From contig NW_021940918.1 of assembly GCF_004337985.1 (NCBI RefSeq), positions 1,116,001 through 1,180,000 on the forward strand: a DNA stretch of 64,000 nucleotides, written 5' to 3'. This document shows, piece after piece, positions 50,107 to 62,832 of the stretch. Position 1 is the stretch's first letter. Every line of letters starts with the position of its first letter. The notes below the pieces were generated by a model. The model was not told where the DNA came from. It saw only the letters and a program-made list of their open reading frames with translations, and searched no databases. The position numbers and the translations under genes are program-made. Source of the stretch: Pyricularia pennisetigena. Lineage: Eukaryota > Ascomycota > Sordariomycetes > Magnaporthales > Pyriculariaceae.

Positions 50107-51583
50107 TTACACTCGATTCTCCGGAGACTGCGATGATAGCCTGACATTCGACATGGCAATCTTATCGGTGGATTCCGGACGGCCTTGCCTGCACTTGCTA
50201 AAGACGATGCCCGGGTGACCTATGCAAAGAAGATATGTGGCGACAACAATTACCCTGTCAAGGACGAATCATATGGTCAGTTTTTGTACATGTCCAGGCC
50301 TTTTTTTTTTTTTTTTCTTTCTCATACTACACGGTGCATTCACACAACTCACACTCCCTCGAGCCAGATGAAGAGCGTCTCGTTCCGGATGCTAGGGCCC
50401 GAGTAACCCTTGCTGAGCTCCTCCACACGGTACGCACTCCTCCCCAGGATGAGGACGGTGGCCGAGGCGAGGCCGAGGAAGAAGAGTCTGAGTCGGACGC
50501 CGAGGACGATGCTGCCATCGGCGCGAGCCGTGGGCGACCGCAGGTACCGGATCATGTAGTCGACCATGGCGGTTGAGAAGACGGTCATGGTGGCGACCTG
50601 GAAGGCGAGGCCCGCGATGCCCATGTCAACGCCGACCTGAGACGCGCCGCTGCTGTTGGTAGACAGGGCGCCACCCACGGCCTGCAGAATCAGGGCGATG
50701 GCGTCGCAGGGGATGAAGATCCAGATGTAAAGGCGTGGGGGGATGCGAGAGTAGGCCGGGGAGAGGAATGTGACACTGTGTGGTTCGGAGAGAGGGTTGA
50801 TGGTCAGCTGGTGTTTTTTTTTTTTTTTTTTCTTGTCTTTGATTTTTTCTGTGTCAAGTCCAAGTGCGTTTTTTTCGAGGGGCTGTTGCACCTCGTTGTG
50901 TTACACAACCTAGCTTGATGTTGAACGTGCCGTAGGTGGCAGATAAGGGGTACAAAGAAAGAAAAAAGAAAGAATCTGAAGAAGACGACAAAGAGTCGGC
51001 AAGACACTCACGTTTTTGATAATGTGACATAGATGGCACCACAGAAGAACACGGGGCCGGATCCGACAAGAACTGTAAGAGGACGAAACGAGACTTGGCG
51101 TCAGTATTCTGTCTCCTGAGGGTATAACTTAAGACCCAGGTACGCAACACAGGCTGATAAGCCGGTTGCGAGGTGCTGCAACAAGGACAGGACGGGATCG
51201 GGAGGGGCAAGGAAGAGACACAACATACTGATTTGCATCATGAAGCCCGCAAAGCTCCAAGGGTTGTAGTAGAGCATGATGCGGCCAATATATCCCAGCA
51301 TGATGACAAAGCAGCCGGTCACCATGCAGCCCATGAACCACCAGGAGCGCCATCTGATGCCGAGGTAGGCGTGAATGATGGCGGCGAGGATGAAGAGGCC
51401 GATGAAGGCGCCGTTGGCAGCCAGCGAGGGTCGGTAGCCGTAGACGCTCATCTCGACGGGGCACAGGTCCAGGGTACAGTTGGCTCGGGGACCGAAGACG
51501 ATGAAGTTGCCTGGTGGTCGACCCGATGGAGGAGGGCCGCCGCCCGTCATGTTTCCAGGAGGTGGCTGCTGAGGTTGAGCCAT
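50107..51583 (-). CDS. RTA1-family multi-pass membrane protein (four exons)
   Basis: Minus-strand exons are 51583-51229, 51072-51012, 50775-50353 and 50254-50107, giving 328 residues. Introns are GT-AG, lengths 156, 236 and 98 nt; the last two hold A runs on the coding strand. Junctions restore SFAGFMMQIILVGSGPVFFC, AIYVTLSKTVTFLSPAYSR and LFIWLEGVVIVVATYLLCIG, matching the RTA1 pattern. The N-terminus is Pro/Gly-rich and precedes CTLDLCPVEMSVYGYRPSLA. About seven transmembrane helices follow, and the tail HPGIVFSK leads into a polar cytosolic end. Family knowledge: yeast Rta1, Rsb1 and relatives are plasma-membrane proteins linked to lipid translocation and resistance to aminocholesterol and sphingoid bases. 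The transported substrate here is not known. Confidence 0.9.
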
Positions 51584-52843
51584 ACTTAACTAAGTAGATA
51601 GTAGGTACTACGCGTTGGTTTTGGAGGGTTGAGGAGCTGTGACTGTATGGCCTGATCAGGTTAAGAAAAGCACTTGGGGGAAATTTTTGATATGGCAGGA
51701 GATCTGAATTATTGATTAAAGGCTAAAAGCGGAGAGAAAGAGGGAATGTAGGAGCGTTTGGTAATTTTCCTTTTTGTCAGTTCAGATTTCTAACCCGTTT
51801 GAAGTGGTTACGCAGACCTTAGACAGATCAAGTCGAGGAGCAGCTCAGGCTGGCGCGTTGACGAGTTCCAACACAAAAGTGACTGAGATCTGAATGGTGC
51901 TGCGGGTCGTACAATATATAGCAAAGCCTTCCTGCCTTCGTCGGTTTACAGTATAAATCCTTTCACTTCTTGGCTGCAGAGAAAAGCATCATCAACATGG
52001 CCAGCGTCATCCTACCTTAGCCAAAAAGAGGAATTCGCATTCGGAAAGTGCCCAAGAGCCCACATCGCGTCTGGCCAGGAGACTGCCCCAAAAATACCAC
52101 CAACACGAACATTTCTTACCTTTTCTTTACCTAGCAAAGAAAGGTACACAGATTACTTAGCTATGCCGGCTTTCCCAGGTACCAGATCCATTTCCGTTCA
52201 GCACATCGCCGTGTCATGTAGCGCGGTGTGGTGTCACAGGTAGACTTACAAGCCCCATTGGGAATTTTAAGCGATTGCGAACGACCAGTGAGAAAGAAGC
52301 AACCAAAAGGAAAAACAATTGTAGTTATGAAAAGAGCCGCCAAGCCGCTTCCTTTTGATCCCTTTAGCACATAACTTTATCGTGCTTATCGAGCCTTGGC
52401 TCAAAGCGTCCCCAACCAATGTGCGCGCGTTGTATCCGAATGCGAATGCGACATGCGGGGACCCCCAGAGAGTAGTCATCGTCATCGTCATCGGCGATAT
52501 CATCACCATCGTAAACACATTTACATATCACCAAACCCGCGATCCTTCACGATCGATGAACATGATCTATGTGCAAGGCAGTCGAATTGGTTTTGTTTTG
52601 TTGAATTGCGTCGCTCTTTTTTTTTTATTCCACCGATCGCGACAATCACCCTCACAAGGGTGAAACAACAAGCTGGGTAAGGTAGGCCATTCGATAACCG
52701 TTACGGCCGTCTCGGCTCCGGCGCCCCCTCCAGTCGCAGCCATGCACAAAACGGCTCTCCGCCACGTGCCCAGTCATCCGCATACCAAAGATAAAAGATG
52801 AAGATGGGAGTGACGCTCCTGGACCCGAGTGTATACACAGTAC

Positions 52844-52846
<3 letters not shown>

Positions 52847-52892
<46 letters not shown>

Positions 52893-52894
52893 AA
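52847..52894. repeat. T39-A9 homopolymer block
   Basis: A run of 39 T passes directly into 9 A. It is the longest homopolymer in the window and lies about 430 nt from the tRNA gene. Confidence 0.93.
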
Positions 52895-53280
52895 CCCTTA
52901 GTACCGAACCTCCCCTCTCGACACGGGCAAAGGCGGCGAGGATGAGCGACGTCAGGATTCAGGACCAAGCAGCGCAAGGACGCAAAGTAGTTTGAGCATG
53001 CAGCAGCCATCGTTGCTCCCCAGCAATTATGTGAACCGCGCCCTCTTCCGTGCCCCGGTGGCCAACGGTGCCGCGCCGCCGCCGCCAGAGTTTGCATCAG
53101 TTGACGACCATTTGGCACAGGGCCCCGTCTCGGATGTTTGCTCCGACAACTCTGATCCAAACATGTTAGGGGCCCCCTGGGTTGAATAACTGCAGCCATA
53201 GCAAATTTGAATATGGCAAAAAAAAAAAAAAAATAAAAAAAAATAAAAAAAAAGAATACACAGAAGAACAATCCTGCAAC

Positions 53281-53291
53281 AAAAACAAAAA
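53281..53291 (-). terminator. RNA polymerase III terminator of the tRNA
   Basis: On the minus strand two T5 runs (53291-53287 and 53285-53281) lie about 35 nt after the tRNA 3' end. This is the usual Pol III stop signal, placed rather far downstream. Confidence 0.65.
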
Positions 53292-53325
53292 TATCGGGGG
53301 CATCCTGAGGATGCCGTAGTTGGGA

Positions 53326-53397
53326 CTCTCTCGCCGGGATTCGAACCCGGGTCTCAAGCGTGACAAGCTTGCATACTAACCCCTATACTACGAAAGA
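53326..53397 (-). tRNA. tRNA-Asp(GTC), intronless
   Basis: The minus strand folds as a cloverleaf. The acceptor stem is TCTTTCG/CGAGAGA with one G-T pair. The D arm contains the A-box sequence TAGTATAGGGGTTAGTAT. The anticodon stem is CAAGC/GCTTG around the loop TTGTCAC, giving anticodon GTC (Asp). The T arm contains the B-box GGTTCGAATCC. Discriminator base is G, as usual for Asp. Length is 72 nt with no intron. Confidence 0.95.
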
Positions 53398-55449
53398 TAC
53401 CAGAAGAAGGTTCTTGGGCCTTGCTCGTTCTGCCCCGCACCTATGACTCAATAACGGTTGGGGCCAGGCTGGCGGTGTTGATTACACCCTTCATGACTCG
53501 GTGGACGAGGACCACGCGCAAGGCGTTGTGCTTGACGAGAAGTCACTGCCGTGCCGTCAGCCATTATAATAGCCCCCGAGGACTGGTGTAGTTTAATGTA
53601 GGATGGCACGTTGCATGCGATCCTGAATAGGCAGAGCATATACACGAGCCGCCCGCGTCCCGTTGAGGGTCTTCGAGTTTTTGCCATCTGTGTATAGTGT
53701 GGCACTTGCCCGCTGTGGTGATGTCGAGCCCCGTTCTGAATTACCCAACTTGCCATGCTCTAGTCTAGAGAACAATGTGATGCCCGCGGTCAGCATAAAA
53801 AGAAAGGAGCTTGTACAAGAGCATATTCTGGTGGCTACGCCAATGATGAGGTCAAAAACAACCACCCATTGCAAAAAGAAGGCCAGGCCGTGTAAATAAG
53901 GATACTTGACAGTTATCTCATAATCATGAGATGGGGAACATCGTCTCATATACGTGCTACGACGTACCAATCGGGGAGAAAATTTTCACAAGATCAGCAA
54001 AAGTCAGGATGACAGATAGGCTTCGATATTTGAAACAAGATGACGAGCTTCTAAGGTCGTCGTATGCTAGCTGCCCTGTTTACCACGCGGGCTTGGACTA
54101 CTATGATCAAGTAATATAGAAGCAGTATTTTCCAGCCAAAAGTTCAATCTAACCAACGAACGAACGTCATATTATGATGAATTGCGATTATCCTACGTGA
54201 AAAAGGGGAGCGTCAGATGGGGTAACGAGAATAACCTAGGCAAACGGGTCTTTTACCCGAAGTCTGCACTTGGTGATATTGACAGTTCATGGACTGTGTG
54301 AACTGGCGGCAAAAGCAGCCTTCAGGGAAACTCCGAGATCAGACAGCCGCATCTTGGAAAGCAGCATAACCTTTGGTTGGGTTTGTTCTGGAGATGATGG
54401 AAAAAAAACATGCAGGGTTTACAGTAGATGGCAAGGCTGGTAATACAGAGAAATGACCAAGTAATCAATACACTGCGGCAGAACAAATACTGAGACTTCG
54501 ACAATTAAACCAAATCAGGTTCACAAACACAACAATCTACGAGATCTACCAAGTCCACGTGACTGATTGATCGTCCCTAATGAGCCTCAAGAGCCCGCCA
54601 CCCTCGACGCCTCAGAAAGCGCCGTCGTAGATGATTACGAGTTATGGCCTGGTGGAGTCGGTTGGAAGTATATTGAAGTCGATCTGCAAAGGAGAAGTAA
54701 ACCAGACTATTCAATTAAAAAATCAAGGTCAAGGGTATGTGTTTGCGTTGATCTCAATTCTTTTCTCTCTCTCCCTCTCTCTTTGTCTGCATGTACGTCC
54801 GCGGGATGGCGGGATGCGGTGACTTGATTCTGTGGATGAACGGGAATGCCATATGCTGACTGGGTGGGTGACAAGTTTGACATCTGGGAAAAAAAAAAAA
54901 AACTTTGGCTGCTGGTTGCATCGGCACAAGATTGCGAGCAGGGTTCATGCTGCAGGAACAGACCCACAATACATTAAGGGAAATTGGGACCAACGACAAC
55001 TCGGGTAAAAAGCTTTGCTCGTTTCTGGCTGGTAGGATCTCTCAACTTCTAGAAGTTTTCTGGTGAGAACCAAGTCGCCCGCCCTCCGGTAGCCTCTAAC
55101 AAGCCCACATATCACATTTGCCAAAGTGCGCAAAGAGACCAAGAGAGGTATTGTCAAAACGGTTCCACCCAGAGGCGCCAGCATATGCAGGATCCCCCTA
55201 GACGTTCCCCGATATGTGATTATAATTAAAAGGGTACATATATTTGCCATGCCATATTTGAAACGCTAGCTAGGACATCATCCCAAGTATTCACATGAAA
55301 AGTTGGCCATAGCCACCAAGGCTTTGCTTTTGAAATCGACAAATGAGATACATTGCCCAGGCTGAGGCTTGCTTGTTTGTTTTAGTAACAAGGAGGGGTT
55401 ATTTCGCAGGAAACAAAAAAATTCAAGTCAAGCTTTGATCGAAACCGCT
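53398..55449. other. Spacer between tRNA-Asp and the GPI-type protein gene
   Basis: About 2 kb. A minus-strand frame near 53593-53949 has a hydrophobic middle but no family resemblance. An A run lies at 54889-54902. No gene is called. Confidence 0.5.
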
Positions 55450-56142
55450 TTAAGCCAGGAGGGCGAGAGCGGCGGCAGCCAGGACGGCCGAAGCACCGAA
55501 GGTGGCGGCACCAGCAGTGGCCGGGGTGGTGGTCTTGGGGGGCAGGGGAACGTTGCCAGTTCCAGTGGGGACACCACCGGTAGGGGGGACGTTACCGCCG
55601 GTCGGGCAGGGAACGTCGTGGGTCTTGTAAATGACGGTCGAGGTCACGATGGTGACGGCCGAGGTGATGGTCTCAACCGACTTGGTGGGGCAGGCAGCCG
55701 GGGGAGGCTTGCTGAGAACACCAGTGGTAGGGGGCTGCACGGGGACGAGAGTGCTGCCGGTGGGCTTGCCGACGGGGGCAGTGCCGGTCTTGCCGGTGGG
55801 GGGAACGACAGCGGTGCCGTTGCCGTAGCTCTTGGTCTCAGTAACCGGGCAGAGGGTGGTGGAGACGGGGATGGTCTGGGTCACGACGTAGGGCTTGCCG
55901 GGGCAGTTGGTGACGGTGGGAGCGCACGAGGTGATGGTCTTGACCGAGGTGGTGTAGACAGTCGAGGGCGTCAGGGTGGCAACGCTGGAGCTGACGACGG
56001 TCGACGAGGCCGGGCAGTTGGTGACGGTAGGAGCGCACGAGGTGACGGTCTCGTAGGCGGTGCTGTAGACGGTCGAGCCGGCAGGGGTGGTGTGGGCAGC
56101 GGCAGAGCCGGCCAGGATGACAGCAGCAGCAGTGAAGCGCAT
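55450..56142 (-). CDS. Ser/Thr/Val-rich GPI-type cell-surface protein
   Basis: A single exon of 230 residues starts at the ATG at 56142, which opens a signal peptide (MRFTAAAVILAGSAAAHT). The mature chain contains two copies of SCAPTVTNCP (about residues 35-44 and 71-80), each preceded by a Thr/Val-rich strand, then a CPVTET segment. A Pro/Thr/Gly linker with repeated PTGK/PTGGV motifs follows, with another Cys pair (AACPTKSVET, HDVPCPTGG). The C-terminus is TTTPATAGA followed by a hydrophobic tail (FGASAVLAAAALALLA), as needed for GPI attachment. It is likely an O-glycosylated wall or membrane protein. Very strong codon bias toward C/G at third positions suggests high expression. The long Gly-rich frame on the + strand is a shadow. 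Confidence 0.85.
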   Translation of the reverse strand: MRFTAAAVILAGSAAAHTTPAGSTVYSTAYETVTSCAPTVTNCPASSTVVSSSVATLTPSTVYTTSVKTITSCAPTVTNCPGKPYVVTQTIPVSTTLCPVTETKSYGNGTAVVPPTGKTGTAPVGKPTGSTLVPVQPPTTGVLSKPPPAACPTKSVETITSAVTIVTSTVIYKTHDVPCPTGGNVPPTGGVPTGTGNVPLPPKTTTPATAGAATFGASAVLAAAALALLA

Positions 56143-59100
56143 TTTGACTGTTTTTTTTGAGGGGTATAAAGGTTTCGTTAAGAACGAAGGGTTAATTAAG
56201 TGAATGTATTTGCTTGGAGCACGAGGCTGTTGGCGTTGGGTTTTGAAAGAGTGGACGACCGAAGTCAAAGAGTCAGAGATACTCAGGAGCTGTTGGGTTG
56301 GCTGGAGGGCTGAAGAGAAAGAAAGAAAAAAGGCCGTTCATGATGGTCGAGGGACCGGCGTTAAATACACCTTCGACCTCAAGCTAGCTGCCGGCCTCTG
56401 TCTCCATCAGCCATCATCCCTGGTCAGGCAGTTGGGCGTGTGAGGGGACGAGGGGAAGGAAATTGCACATCCTGCACCCAGGTGGACGCCAATCCAGGGG
56501 TGCTCCGCCGAACCGGGTTGGCTTCGGATGGGATGTCAAGGGTCTTGGGGCGAGCTCTAACAAAGTGAGGAAAAATGAGGACCCATCGTCTTCGCGACCC
56601 TCACTTTCCCCTTTTTTTTTACCCTTTCCTTTTTTCGCAGCGCCTACGCGGTACAGTAAAGTGGCGGTTTGGCCCAGACAGGGGATGGAAAGCCGTTTAG
56701 ATTGAGAACCCATACAATAGTTCGTTCGTCTCTTTTTGGTGCTTGTTCAGGAAAAGCCATGTCAGGGGCTTGACTAGCCAAAAGAAAAGATTCAAAGATT
56801 TAAAAGAAAAATAGCCCGGCTTGTCTCTTTTTTCTTTGACAGACGGCGCGCGCTTAACTAAGATTGGCTTCAATCGCTCAAGAATCAAGCTCATGATTGG
56901 TCGGCAAGGGTTAGGTTGCAGCTTGTTCTGCAGAGCTTACCAGGCACATGAACTAACTCCGTGCGCGTAGCCAGGGCCGCCGCATTAAGAAAAGCCTGTC
57001 AAGGTAATAATCCGCCGCTGATAGTGTAGATCCTAGGCGGGTAATCTAGCTGATGTCGCCGTTATTTCGGCGATGGAGCCTTGACCTGGCGGCTGGAGAC
57101 CGCCTCCAACCGGCCAATGTCACAAACTGGACTTGCCTTTCTCTTGCTCATCTGCTAGCCAAGTTGGCACCTTTTGATTGGATTAAGCTTGATTGATCAC
57201 GGACGGCCACTGTAGGATTAATGGATATCGATCATCCGAACACAAATGGTTGACAATAGTGCCCGCCCAGGGAGCACAGACTGGCGACAAAAAGCACTTC
57301 CAATTATCTATGGATGCGCAAATTCTCTTACTTTGTCAGCCGGGGAATAAAAAGACGCCGTCATTGTGTTGGCGTTGGCTGATCAGCACAATTAAAGGGG
57401 ACACACGGACCCAAAGACGATCAACAAGCCCCGTCTTGTGTAAAATACTTGACAGTGTTGAACATCACCCTGAACCGTAGCAAGCGTAGTTAGCCACACA
57501 ACCAACTTGTGTAAAACAGTTATTACTTATTACGGGTATGATATGTCGACAACATGCTGATCGATGGCTATGCATTTTTCTCGTTGCCTGTTGGTAAGAT
57601 GCATCCATCCAATTATGCTCGAGGAAACCAGGGTAGATGCACGGTCGAATCTTTGGTCCAAATGCCATTCAACCCAACCAAAGGTCCCATGTAGATTAGT
57701 CTCTAGGTGTGCCGAAATTTTGGATTTAGTGCTGCACAAAAATGGCAGGTGAGTCAGTTAGTGCCTTCACCTACTAACGGTAGGTACTGTACTGTACTGT
57801 AGAAGTTGCTACTCAGACACATTGGCTTCGTTCGCTGTAGTGCTGTTGTTCAGCTTTGATGGCTTTCGCTAGGTGTAGCGCACCGTGCAATTTTCGGCCG
57901 GGTCTCGGACGGATTCCCTATTGAGTTTAATGCAGGTAAGTGCACGGGTTACAGTGAGAGATCAGACCAGGGCTAGTAAACCTCCACTGGACCGTCTTGC
58001 CGACTTCATGCCAGCCTGCTGCCCCTTGCCCCTCTCATCTTTGGACCTTGTCCGCCAGATATCTATTCCTTCCTATTCGCTTTTCCAGTTGCCATGTTTG
58101 ATAGACATCCAAGGTTCCACATGTCAGCCCAGATCTTCATCTCATGTTCGTACTGTTCTGTTGTTTGGTCGGGAAAAAAAAAAAGGAGGCAATACCTACG
58201 GTAGAAACAAGATCTTCATATAGGTCCCAATGAAAGCGTCTACTGTATGCATGCGAGCCATGCTTATTTCTGTTTTGGCGGCTAGAAACAGAAGCGAGAT
58301 ATGGCGGTACAAAACCGTAGCCATTCAGCTGTGGTCATCTCAATTTCGTCCCATTATTGGCCGCCCCACCATACCATGACCTTTGACCCTTTGCTTCCTC
58401 CGCGACCCTTCCATTCTTTCATGTGGTTTTTCATCATTCACGTTCAGTGGTCGGTTGGCTCCAAATGTCGGAAGAAACTTTTTGCAATATCGCCAATGCA
58501 CGATGCCCTGCCTTGGTATTCTTTGGTTGCTTCCAGGAAATTTGGCGGAAAAAATCACCAGGGTCTGGCCACTCAGGTTCATATTGGCTGGGGCGCCCTA
58601 TCGCCAAGCACAGATGATGGATGTTTACGTGCCTCCCTCACTTTCACAATTCCACTAATAATAACCCCCCATCTACCAGTAGCCTTACTCAGTCCCATTC
58701 TCTGCACCGATTCTATGGTAATTAGTCTCTTTTCTCCATGTGACCGGCGATGTCACCTTGCTCCAGAGAATCATCTCATGTCAAGCCGCACAAGCCTGAT
58801 AGGTGCAACACAGGAGATCTCGAATCCACATTGAGGACTCGAATTGCCCTGGTGGATCTTCATTTCTCCTCTTTAGTGAGCCGTGGTCGCAAGGAAGATC
58901 CCCCTCGACCGCTTGTGCTCTATCGTTGTTGATGGCCGAGCAGGCAATGAGTACAACGTAGTACCTAATTTAACCTACCAGTGTTTCTCGCACACTTCGA
59001 TATGGCTCTCACTTGAGCACGGCCAAGATTGGACTGCAACCAGGCACGTCACTGTCGAATTCACCACTTTCTTGGCCGATCCCAGCTAGGCTTGCCTTGT

Positions 59101-62100
59101 GTCCGTGTCATTGCTTCTTTGTTCCCTCAGACTTGAACATTGACCATACCTAGGCTCAAAACAGACAGGAATTGCGGGGAGGCCGTTGACCGTTTTTGAT
59201 GACCTTCCCGCCTTTTCTCGCCTGCCCTTCAGGCCCTTGCACCGCTTCTTGACGAAAAAGGAGTGGTCTCCAATTCAGACCCGGTCATACTGCTACCCCG
59301 GGCGACAAGGAGCATTGTTCAACCCTGTTCACCAATTCCGCCAAAAATTCCTTCCTGATGGGCGTTTAATTTAGATGTTATTAGAATCTAGACGGGTCTG
59401 GGCGAGCTCATAATATGAAAGCATTGTGTCGTCAAGGGTTGATCAGGGGCCACTCCTTTCAATGTACCCGGCAATGTCGCCAACGGGCGCCCGCATGTGA
59501 GTTGGCGCCACTACTGAGTTATATTTCGGCTGGCTCCGCCAGTCTCCCGTTTCAAGGAGCCTTCGTGACGGTGCTCGCGCTCCCCTTCGCCTTGTTTGTA
59601 ACCAAAGTATCAGAAGAACCGAGGCGCGACTGCTTCACGAAGCCGGCTATACTTCACGTTTATCCACGACTACCTCCCAACACTTGACTTACAAGTCTTG
59701 ATCGAATATGCAACCATCCTACGAATATTCTTCTGTTCTTTGCCGCACCACCTTGTGCTCGATCGGCCAAGCCTGCCAGTCTGGTTCAACATGAGGTAGA
59801 CCGAAAGCCAGTACAGCGACGTTCCATATATGTCCTTAACCTTGAGTCTCTTTGGCACGCGTCTGGTCTGTGAGAAAGCTACTAGTGCCTGCTCTGCCAA
59901 TATGGTCTATACGTGGCCACAAACATGACCCAAGGGTCTCGAGCTTGCATGATGTCTCTTTTGGCTCACCGTATCTGATTTTTCTGGCTTCGATGGTCAC
60001 AAATGTCTCCCGCTGGACAGCCATGGTCGACTGTGCCCTATCTCCTCAGCAGGGGACAATCGATATACCCGAGGACTCGACCACTGCGTTTCTACTTGGG
60101 TTGCAGGAGGGCGCATCTGAAACCATCATCGCCGTCCCCACTCAAGTCATGAGACAGGATCATGGGCTTGGAAAACATCACCATCTGCTGATCGGCTAGC
60201 GGTGTTACGACTCTACGATACGATACAGCAGTCGTAATTCCCGAAGCATATGCCCTTCGAGCCGAACATATCTACAGCCTCTTTGATATGCGTATTGCGC
60301 CAGCTTCTGGATGCAAATGCCTATCCCGAAGGATCATGCAGCGACTTCATCATGGACATGTCCGGTAGAGCACTTGGCTTCACGAGATGACCTATATATA
60401 ATGCTCATCTATCCACGTTGCCCGGTGGTTAGTGGTGAGGAATGGACTGCACAAGGGAAATTCCAAATTCTTGCTTTCGGCCTGTAAGTATCTGTGCAAC
60501 ATTCAATCCCTCGCCTTGGTTTCCGGCACCACCAATACTACGGGTGCTCAACGCACCGAACTCCAACATGTTCCACTGGCTTATTGCAGTGCACTCGTTC
60601 CCTAATGTGGTGCTATAACTCCACGACGAATTCCGAACAAAGCTGTTCCGATGCAACTTTCTCGATCTGCAGCCCGTCCTTGCCAGCGCTGAGCCGCTCT
60701 GACAAGGAATGGGTTACTGTAAACACATTGCAGTCGGGGGATGCTTCATATTAGATGATACGATAGGGCAGAACTTCGAGTCACAAACATTGCCAAGACC
60801 TTTTACAGTTGAGGTGAATATGACGACATGAGTCCTGACCAACCAGCATCAAGTCTAGTGGTGTGGCCACCCGAGGGACAGGCTTTCTTCGGTGACTCCC
60901 GGCATGTTTTTGCGTACCTGGTCCTTATCTGGACCCAGATGAATATATACTTGTGTGCCGCATCAGGGCGACGCTCATGTCTTTATTGGCGAATATTTTG
61001 CATCTAGATCGACCCTGCCTCAGCGTCAACCAGATATTAAGCGGCGAAGACCTCAAGAGCTGCCTCTGGGCCATCGCGACTGGAACTAACTATAACGGCA
61101 GACCAAATCCTCAAAATCATTGGGCAGCCGGGAACGGGAATGCAAATTCACTGTTGCTGTACCAACGGCAGGCTCGAAATTGGATAGTTGATCTGTGGAT
61201 GTATGTTTCACCAGAGGTGGCTAGGTATACTGGTAAATCGTAGCAGTCATTTGAGATCCAATGGTTCAGGGGTTGTTCAGGTGGGGTTGAGATGACTAGC
61301 TGTAGAGTAAGCCTACCGGTACAGCAAATGCATTTATTACCTTCTCTATTGGTTGGTGGCGAGCCATCCAAGGCGGTTCCCAACGGATACGAATCCGCCA
61401 GTGATCTTGTTAGCCAGGCCGCGAACAGCCGGTCACGAAGGATACAGGAGAAAAAAAAAAAAAAAAGAGCTGCTGCAAGAAACCAGCCCAAAACATTTGA
61501 TTCTGCAGCGGTCAATTTGCTAAAGTGTAACATGATCAGCGGCGGGATGTTTTGGTTATCTACAGGACGGTCAAAATTCTGGTCCCCCATCGAGCGTGGC
61601 AGGTCAGCTGTCGATAAGGAAGAAAAACAAAGTATAAAATCAAAAGCTGCGCAGACGACGCGGGTGGAGGCTGGTGCAGGTGTTCTATGGTGGCTTTGTG
61701 ACCCTTCCGTCCGCTATCTGCCTAGTCTTGCTCGACGTCATAGTGTCTGCTGCGTACTGTACCTTGGACAAAATGCTCAGCCCGACAGGGGTTCAATTGG
61801 TGCATGTCGTAGGATTCAGTCCAGGCAGAATTATTATGCAGAGAGCCGACTATGGCTAAGCATACGTGTATCTTTCACTCTAAAGCTGTCCCCAATAAGC
61901 CAAGGACATAATACTAGAAGCTCCAACCATGGACCTGTTTCTAGGCTTAATAGAAGCCTCCCCTGTCCCCGGATTGGGTACAAAACGACGAAGTGAGCGC
62001 CCGGGACGATGAGGAAAGGGAACAGACCCCGGCCTATGATTACTGGAAAGGAGGTGTGGGCGCTTTTGGCAGTTGGTTATCAGCGCAAACAAAAGCTCGG

Positions 62101-62832
62101 TCAGCCTCACAGAGACGCCTCACGCGGGGTCATGTCAACGCCCCACCTGCTTCTCTGTCATCCAATCAGTCGTTGTTAGTTGGCGCGAGAGACGACGGAG
62201 GTTACCAAATTGACCAGGTTTTCTCATACGGAGGGAGCGGCTGTGCAGGCCCTTTGAATAAACAAGACCGGGCAACTGTCCCTCCGAACTCGGGCCCGAA
62301 CGCAATGAGCTAGCTAGCTTAGCTACCTGCAGGTGAATGATGTCTTTTTCCCAGCAGATGGCCGGCTGTGCTAATCGTCGAACCCCACTCTGTAAGCCCT
62401 CTCCATCCTTCCTCAAGCAGTCAACGCGGTGATGGTCTGACTGCTAATCAAGGAGGGCCAAGAGAGAGGGCTGGTTACTATCACTACGACAAATGCCAGC
62501 GCGCTTCGTATGATAAAAAAAATTACCAAGATGCTTACTCGTTTTGTCCTGTCTCCCTTATATAACCCATCGAGTATCCGTTATCATGATCGCCATTATG
62601 CCTCCATCATTACTGCAGGGTCCAGCCCTTAAACCTACATCACTGTCAACTGCATGCATTTTCCTTTTGTTTGGTTCATTTTGGTTTAGTCCAGTTACAT
62701 GGGTGTATCACTATCACTATAGTGGGTTTGGTTGTCGACTCCAAGTCGTGATAATAAGCCTATTGTCCCATCGCAACACAAAAGAGGGTAGAGCAGCACT
62801 TCCGCGCCCAGCAACCACAATACCATCGCTAA
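56143..62832. other. Gene-poor block of about 6.7 kb
   Basis: The left end is the promoter of the GPI-type gene; the right end leads into the C2H2 gene. Many frames of 60-230 codons overlap on both strands (for example 58301-58834, 59852-60199, 60953-61243, 61292-61996). None shows a domain, signal peptide or coherent splicing. Some fragments may be relics of decayed genes. A TACTG triple repeat lies at 57785-57800 beside a GGTAGGTA motif. Confidence 0.45.
62559..62565 (+). promoter_or_regulatory. Possible TATA box
   Basis: TATATAA occurs about 30 nt before an ATG at 62587 and about 270 nt before the open zinc-finger frame. The link to that gene is inferred from position only. Confidence 0.3.

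Larger units (their letters stand above)
51584..53325. other. Spacer between the RTA1-family gene and tRNA-Asp
   Basis: Contains the RTA1-family promoter and the T39A9 run. Small overlapping frames near 52350-52680 and 52992-53189 show no recognisable protein. Confidence 0.5.

Noticed and set aside
53593..53949. Minus-strand frame with a hydrophobic middle, possible small membrane protein
   Set aside because: No family resemblance, poor start context and no supporting splice or promoter signal; kept as spacer.
55369..56160. 263-codon Gly-rich frame on the + strand
   Set aside because: It is antisense to the GPI-type protein gene, whose signal peptide and GPI tail are clear. The Gly-rich text is the complement of its Thr/Pro/Val codons.
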